A DNA stretch of 11,160 nt. Origin: Clostridiales bacterium UBA1316. GTDB lineage: Bacteria; Bacillota; Clostridia; Oscillospirales; Oscillospiraceae. Under the pieces are notes generated by a model. The model made no database searches. It worked only from the letters and a program-made list of their open reading frames with translations, and was not told the DNA's origin. Of the stretch, positions 7,404-11,160 are shown one piece after another (the first letter of the stretch is position 1; each line of letters begins with the position of its first letter). The position numbers were made by a program, and so were the translations under genes. The stretch spans positions 4,168-15,327 of the forward strand of contig DBTM01000047.1 of the NCBI GenBank assembly GCA_002307055.1, in the 5' to 3' direction.

Positions 7404-8819
7404 ATGATAAAATTATATAATACGATGTCGATGAAAAAAGAGGAATTTATCCCCATTAACGCGGGTAAAGTCAGTATGTACGCCTGCGGGCCGACGGTTT
7501 ATAACTTTATTCATGTGGGCAACGCGCGCCCGATTATCATGTTCGACATATTGCGCCGCTATTTTGAGTACAGGGGCTATAGTGTGACCTTCGTCCAAAA
7601 TTTTACTGATGTCGATGACAAGATCATTAATCGCGCGCATGAAGAGGGGATTACACCCGAAGACGTCGCTAAGAAATATATCGCCGAATACTACATGGAC
7701 GCAAAATGCCTCGGCGTACGCGAAGCGACTATCCATCCCAAAGCGACGGAAAATATTAATGAGATCATTGAACTCATAAAAATACTTATAGAAAAGGGCT
7801 TTGCCTATGCTGCCGGCGGCGATGTCTATTATAGGACGGAGCGGTTTGAGGGGTACGGAAAGCTGTCGCACCAGCCGCTCGAGGATTTATTGTCAGGTGC
7901 GCGTGTTGATGTGAGTGACGCAAAGGAGAGCCCTGTGGATTTTGCCCTGTGGAAGTCCGCTAAGCCCGGTGAGCCGTTCTGGGAGTCTCCATGGGGGTTG
8001 GGGCGCCCCGGCTGGCACATTGAATGCTCAGCCATGTCGAACCGGTATCTGGGTAAAACGATCGACATCCATTGCGGCGGCCAGGACCTCATGTTCCCGC
8101 ACCATGAAAATGAGATTGCCCAGTCCGAGGGTGCCAACGGCGTCCCGTTTGTCCATTATTGGCTGCACAACGGCTTTATCAGTATCGATAATAAAAAGAT
8201 GTCGAAGTCGCTCGGCAACTTTTTCACCGTGCGCGATGCGGCTAAGGCGTACGGCTATGATAACATCCGCATGTTTATGCTCATGAGCCATTACAGAAGC
8301 CCGCTTAACTACTCCGGGGACATACTCGTGCAGGCCCAAAACGCGCTTGACCGGTTGAAAACAGCTCACAGTAATTTAAAGTTCCTCGTTGATAACGGCG
8401 ATGGAGATACACTTAAAGAAAATGAAAAAACATCAGTTGAGAACCTCCCAGCCTACCGCACACGGTTTATCGAAGCACTCGACGATGATTTCAACACTGC
8501 CGATGCCATTTCCGTCATCTTCGAACTGGCCCGCGAGTCCAATTCCATGATGACCCCCGACCGCAGTCCCTCAAAAGCTCTAGCCGCTGAAATCCTCCGC
8601 CTGTTTGACGAGCTCTCCGGCGTTCTCGGTCTGCCCTACGGTGATGAAAGCGATAAAGCACTCGCCGAAGAAGCCGAAGCCCTCATCGCCGCCCGCCAAA
8701 CCGCCCGCCAAGAAAAAAATTGGCCCGAAGCCGACCGCATCCGCGACAAAATCAAAGAACTCGGCATCATCCTGGAGGACACCCCACAAGGGGTGAAGTG
8801 GCATTTGCAAAAGCAATAA
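7404..8819 (+). CDS. cysS: Cysteinyl-tRNA synthetase (main copy)
   Basis: This class I synthetase charges tRNA-Cys with cysteine. From the ATG at 7404 it has 471 residues, normal for the family. All key motifs are present: the HIGH-type HVGNARP, the KMSKSLGN loop, and the four zinc ligands, Cys in YACGPTVYN, Cys in WHIECSAM, and His and Glu in FPHHENEIA. The C-terminal anticodon-binding part ends in IILEDTPQGVKWHLQKQ. An in-frame ATG at 7392 is possible, but the AAGGG ribosome site (7387-7391) would touch it, and family members usually begin MIKLYNT, so 7404 is preferred. The gene follows cysE within one T-box-controlled operon, linking cysteine supply and charging. The last 42 bases of the gene are echoed at 10505-10545. 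Confidence 0.96.
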   Translation: MIKLYNTMSMKKEEFIPINAGKVSMYACGPTVYNFIHVGNARPIIMFDILRRYFEYRGYSVTFVQNFTDVDDKIINRAHEEGITPEDVAKKYIAEYYMDAKCLGVREATIHPKATENINEIIELIKILIEKGFAYAAGGDVYYRTERFEGYGKLSHQPLEDLLSGARVDVSDAKESPVDFALWKSAKPGEPFWESPWGLGRPGWHIECSAMSNRYLGKTIDIHCGGQDLMFPHHENEIAQSEGANGVPFVHYWLHNGFISIDNKKMSKSLGNFFTVRDAAKAYGYDNIRMFMLMSHYRSPLNYSGDILVQAQNALDRLKTAHSNLKFLVDNGDGDTLKENEKTSVENLPAYRTRFIEALDDDFNTADAISVIFELARESNSMMTPDRSPSKALAAEILRLFDELSGVLGLPYGDESDKALAEEAEALIAARQTARQEKNWPEADRIRDKIKELGIILEDTPQGVKWHLQKQ

Positions 8820-8984
8820 GCTGCTTAATAAAATAATAACAGGAATTTCTGTTACGAATGGATTTTGGGGGCACCCCGCAGGTAATTAAGTGAAAATAAT
8901 TATAAGACGCAAAGCGCCGCAGCATATACAAGAGTTAACGGATATAACAAGGATTAAAGTATTCGTAAAAATGAGGCGAGCAAT
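8820..8984 (+). other. Intergenic leader of the second cysS
   Basis: This 165-base stretch has no gene and no clear intrinsic terminator after cysS. A small inverted repeat (AACAG and CTGTT around GAATTT, near 8840-8855) is weak. A possible -35 box TTAACG at 8935-8940 lacks a convincing -10 box. GAGGCGAG at 8973-8980 is a good ribosome site for the ATG at 8985. I see no T-box here, in contrast to the first cysS. Confidence 0.5.
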
Positions 8985-10459
8985 ATGAGAATCTATAATG
9001 CCTATAGCGGAACAAAAGAAGAATTTATACCTATCAATGGTAATAAGGTGAATATATATGCCTGTGGTATAACTGTATATGATGACTGTCATATCGGACA
9101 TGCGAGGCAGGCAATTACCTTTGATATGATATGCCGGTATTTACGTTACAATGGCTATGATGTTACCTATGTTAGGAATTATACTGACGTTGATGATAAA
9201 ATTATTGCAAGAGCTATTTCAGAAGGCATTAATGCATTAAGCTACTCACGGAAAAAGATAGAAGAAGCTGAAAAAGATTTAACAACGCTGAAGGTTGTAG
9301 ATGCAGATATCAAGCCGAAAGCTTCCGAGTATATAGATAAGATAATAACGTTTATAGATGGGCTGATTAAAAAGGTCATGCCTATGCGACAGAGCGGGGA
9401 GATGTATACTTCAGAGTAAGCAGCTTTAAAGATTATGGTAAATTATCAAACAGAAATACAGATGAGCTGCTAAATGGCGTCAGGAAAGATGTTGAAGAGG
9501 GCAAAGAGAATCCAATTGATTTTGCACTTTGGAAATCCGCTAAAGATGGAGAGATATTTTGGGAAAGTCCATGGGGCAAAGGCAGACCAGGTTGGCATAT
9601 TGAGTGTTCGGCAATGGTGCTTGATACATTAGGCGAAAGCATTGATATACACGGTGGAGGTAAGGACTTAATTTTTCCGCACCATGAAAATGAGATTGCT
9701 CAAAGTGAAGCTTATACGGGAAAGCCGTTTGCGAAATATTGGGTTCATAACGGCTTAATAACCATTAATGGGCAAAAAATGAGCAAATCTCTTGGTAATT
9801 CGATGACAATTAAGCAGGCGCTTGAGAAATACAACGCTGAAGTAATACGATATGCCATGTTAGAAAAGCATTATTCAACCGACATAGATTTAAATGAAAA
9901 GGTATTTTCTTTGGCAGAAAAGCAACTGTATTATTTTTACAATACCCTGGCAAATATCAATAAATTTAAAAGTATCTATTGCAATTATGCAGATGGTAAA
10001 GTTGTTGACGATTTATTTATTGAGGAAATTGATAAAAATTTTAAAGATTCTATGGACGATGATTTTAATACTGCCGTGGCTTTAGCTCATATGTTTTCAA
10101 TATGCAAGTATGTAAATTCATTAGTAATAAATAAAAAATATACGAAAGAAGATATTTCAGCAACGCTAACTCAAATAAAAGAGAAAACGAAACAGTTATT
10201 TTCAATATTTGGTTTATTGCAGGAAACGCCGGAAGACTTTATGGATGAACTCAAAAGGAAGCATTTAAATCATTTAGGAATAACCAAAGCCTATATCGAT
10301 GGAATGATATTACAGAGAAGTGATGCGAAAGCTAATAAAGACTATGAAATGGCGGATAGATTAAGAAATGCACTATTGGAACAAGGAATAATACTAAATG
10401 ACAATAATAATGGCGCGAACTGGGACATTAAGGAGTTATACAGCATAAATGCTGTATAA
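8985..10459 (+). pseudogene. cysS: Second cysteinyl-tRNA synthetase, broken by one frameshift
   Basis: Two reading frames together encode a complete CysRS. The first runs from the ATG at 8985 to a stop at 9419; the second continues from 9374 to the TAA at 10459. The break is at AAAAAGG (9369-9375): adding one A restores GLIKKGHAYATERGDVYFRV, the family pattern. Motifs are all retained: YACGITVYDDCHIGHARQ with zinc Cys27 and HIGH in frame one, then GRPGWHIECSAM, FPHHENEIA and KMSKSLGN in frame two. Rejoined length is about 491 residues, normal for the family. The GITVYD-CHIGHAR form resembles the enterobacterial type more than its neighbour (GPTVYN-HVGNARP), and its codons are far AT-richer, suggesting transfer. 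Possible explanations are a recent mutation, a homopolymer sequencing error, or programmed -1 frameshifting at AAA-AAG; the last is least likely. Confidence 0.88.
10436..10459 (+). repeat. Perfect inverted repeat overlapping the cysS2 stop codon
   Basis: TTATACAGCA and TGCTGTATAA pair perfectly over 10 bp around a TAAA loop. The right arm contains the last codons and the TAA stop. No T-run follows, so it is not a standard terminator; it may act as a weak terminator or as an mRNA 3'-end stabiliser. Confidence 0.6.
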
Positions 10460-10496
10460 GGAATATAGAAATAATATGTACCGGTTAAATGTTTCT

Positions 10497-10545
10497 AATA
10501 ATCCGGACACACCCAGGCGTCAAATGGCATTTGCAGAAGCAATAG
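10497..10545 (+). pseudogene. Relic of the 3' end of another cysS gene
   Basis: Bases 10505-10545 match the last codons of the main cysS (8778-8819). The relic reads as D-T-P-(Q)-G-V-K-W-H-L-Q-K-Q-stop once a 2-base loss near 10513 is allowed for. The core TGGCATTTGCA-AAGCAATA matches at 19 of 20 positions (8799-8818 versus 10525-10544). Differences fall at codon third positions (GTC/GTG, AAA/AAG, CAG/CAA, TAG/TAA), so this is the tail of a diverged homologue and not a fresh copy. Weaker similarity may extend to about 10497. The rest of that gene is absent. Confidence 0.8.
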
Positions 10546-10585
10546 ATAAGCGGTTCGGTCTCCTTATTAATTAGGCAATCGTTTA

Positions 10586-10591
10586 TATAAT
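10586..10591 (+). promoter_or_regulatory. Possible -10 box of the Nudix gene
   Basis: A perfect TATAAT lies 21 bases before the ATG at 10613. The best -35 candidate, TTATTA (10564-10569), matches poorly. The short leader contains GAAAGG (10596-10601) as ribosome site. Confidence 0.35.
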
Positions 10592-10612
10592 CTACGAAAG
10601 GCGATAGATCAC

Positions 10613-11032
10613 ATGAGTGTTCGTCAAAGCTGTGGTGCAAGCGTTATTATCTATCAAGAAAACAAAGTATTATTACAACAGCGTAAAGATAATCACTGCT
10701 GGGGTTATGTAGGCGGATATATTGAGATGGGTGAAATAGTTGAGGATGCCGCGAAGAGAGAGATGCTTGAAGAGTCAGGGTTGACAGCATTATCTATCGA
10801 GCTATTCGGTGTTTTTTCTGGTCCTGATTTATACCACGTATATCCTGATGGAAATGAAGTACATATTATTGATATCGTTTTCACATGCAATAATTTCGTG
10901 GGCAGTTTAAAGCCACAGGAATCAGAGGTATTAAGATTGCAGTGGTTTGATTTTGATAAAGTTCCTGATAATCTCAGTCATACAATCAAGCCTGCACTGC
11001 ATACGTTTTTAGAGAAGCAGCATACGGCATAA
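10613..11032 (+). CDS. Nudix hydrolase
   Basis: This 139-residue Nudix-fold protein should hydrolyse a nucleoside diphosphate linked to another group; the substrate cannot be told from sequence. The Nudix box is complete: Gly35, Glu41, then Arg49-Glu50, Glu53-Glu54 and Gly56 in GYIEMGEIVEDAAKREMLEE followed by SGL, matching GX5EX7REUXEEXGU with the metal-binding glutamates intact. The short N-terminus (VRQSCGASVIIYQENKVLLQQRKDN) and the lone domain resemble MutT/ADP-ribose pyrophosphatase-like family members. GAAAGG about 11 bases upstream sets the start. The gene appears intact and monocistronic, with a terminator after it. It sits next to the cysS relic, so it may have arrived with that diverged segment. 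A link to cysteine metabolism is not supported by anything in the sequence. Confidence 0.92.
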   Translation: MSVRQSCGASVIIYQENKVLLQQRKDNHCWGYVGGYIEMGEIVEDAAKREMLEESGLTALSIELFGVFSGPDLYHVYPDGNEVHIIDIVFTCNNFVGSLKPQESEVLRLQWFDFDKVPDNLSHTIKPALHTFLEKQHTA

Positions 11033-11079
11033 TCATATGTAGACGCGTATATGAACTCAATAGCGAATATGGGCACAAT

Positions 11080-11122
11080 GTGCCGCAAACGTTTTCAAGA
11101 CGGCTTGCGGCACGCGCTTTTT
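11080..11122 (+). terminator. Intrinsic terminator after the Nudix gene
   Basis: GTGCCGCAA (11080-11088) pairs with TTGCGGCAC (11105-11113) over 9 bp; the 16-base loop contains a small inner CGTT/GACG-type pairing. GCGC and then TTTTT follow. It lies about 48 bases after the Nudix stop. The last 38 bases of the window show no further feature. Confidence 0.8.
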
Positions 11123-11160
11123 ATACATAAAACAGCTAGCGTGAGTTTACAAGTTATTTA

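Noticed and set aside
7413..8816. Several long minus-strand frames opposite cysS1
   Set aside because: The plus strand encodes all CysRS motifs; the antisense frames follow from its codon bias.
1..11160. CRISPR arrays, tRNA or rRNA genes, phage defence or toxin-antitoxin genes
   Set aside because: No regularly spaced repeats, cloverleaf-like genes or recognisable defence domains were seen on reading through the window; the cysS region was considered as a possible element but carries no integrase.

Overview
The window looks like a chromosomal segment of a Gram-positive anaerobe of the Clostridia type (Bacillota). This is inferred from strong AGGAGG-type ribosome binding sites, consensus TTGACA/TATAAT promoters, intrinsic terminators, SLH-domain cell-wall proteins and a T-box leader controlling cysE-cysS. 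Base composition is mixed: cysE and cysS are moderately GC-rich, while the second cysS and the Nudix gene are clearly AT-richer. No genus can be named from the sequence alone.

Region 1 (1-1780) is the inner part of an IS21-family element: a full-length istA transposase and, overlapping it by 8 bases, an istB cut off after about 80 codons, before its ATPase motifs. The right end of the element is therefore lost, and its left end lies outside the window. Region 2 (1780-2160) has no plus-strand gene. On the minus strand it holds a consensus promoter pointing into the broken IS end, a hairpin, and possibly the tail of a decayed gene. It also contains a perfect 14-bp terminator stem and the promoter of the next gene.

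Region 3 (2162-6330) carries two exported S-layer-homology proteins, of 364 and 942 residues. Each has its own promoter. A terminator separates them.

Region 4 (6363-8819) is a cysteine unit: promoter, T-box riboswitch, serine O-acetyltransferase (cysE) and cysteinyl-tRNA synthetase (cysS). The T-box senses uncharged tRNA, and both its likely specifier (TGC) and its discriminator-pairing base (TGGA) fit tRNA-Cys. Cysteine synthesis and cysteine charging are thus induced together when charged tRNA-Cys runs low.

Region 5 (8820-11160) holds a second cysS of a different sequence type, AT-rich and broken by a single -1 frameshift in an A-run although every synthetase motif remains. It is followed by about 45 bases that are a relic of the 3' end of a third, cysS1-like gene, then a Nudix hydrolase gene and a terminator. 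The relic differs from cysS1 almost only at synonymous positions. It therefore comes from a diverged homologue rather than a fresh duplication, and it marks a recombination scar around cysS2.

I did not find a clear new defence system or other undescribed machinery. The most interesting signals are the cysS duplication, frameshift and scar, and the orphan minus-strand transcription unit beside the IS21 remnant.
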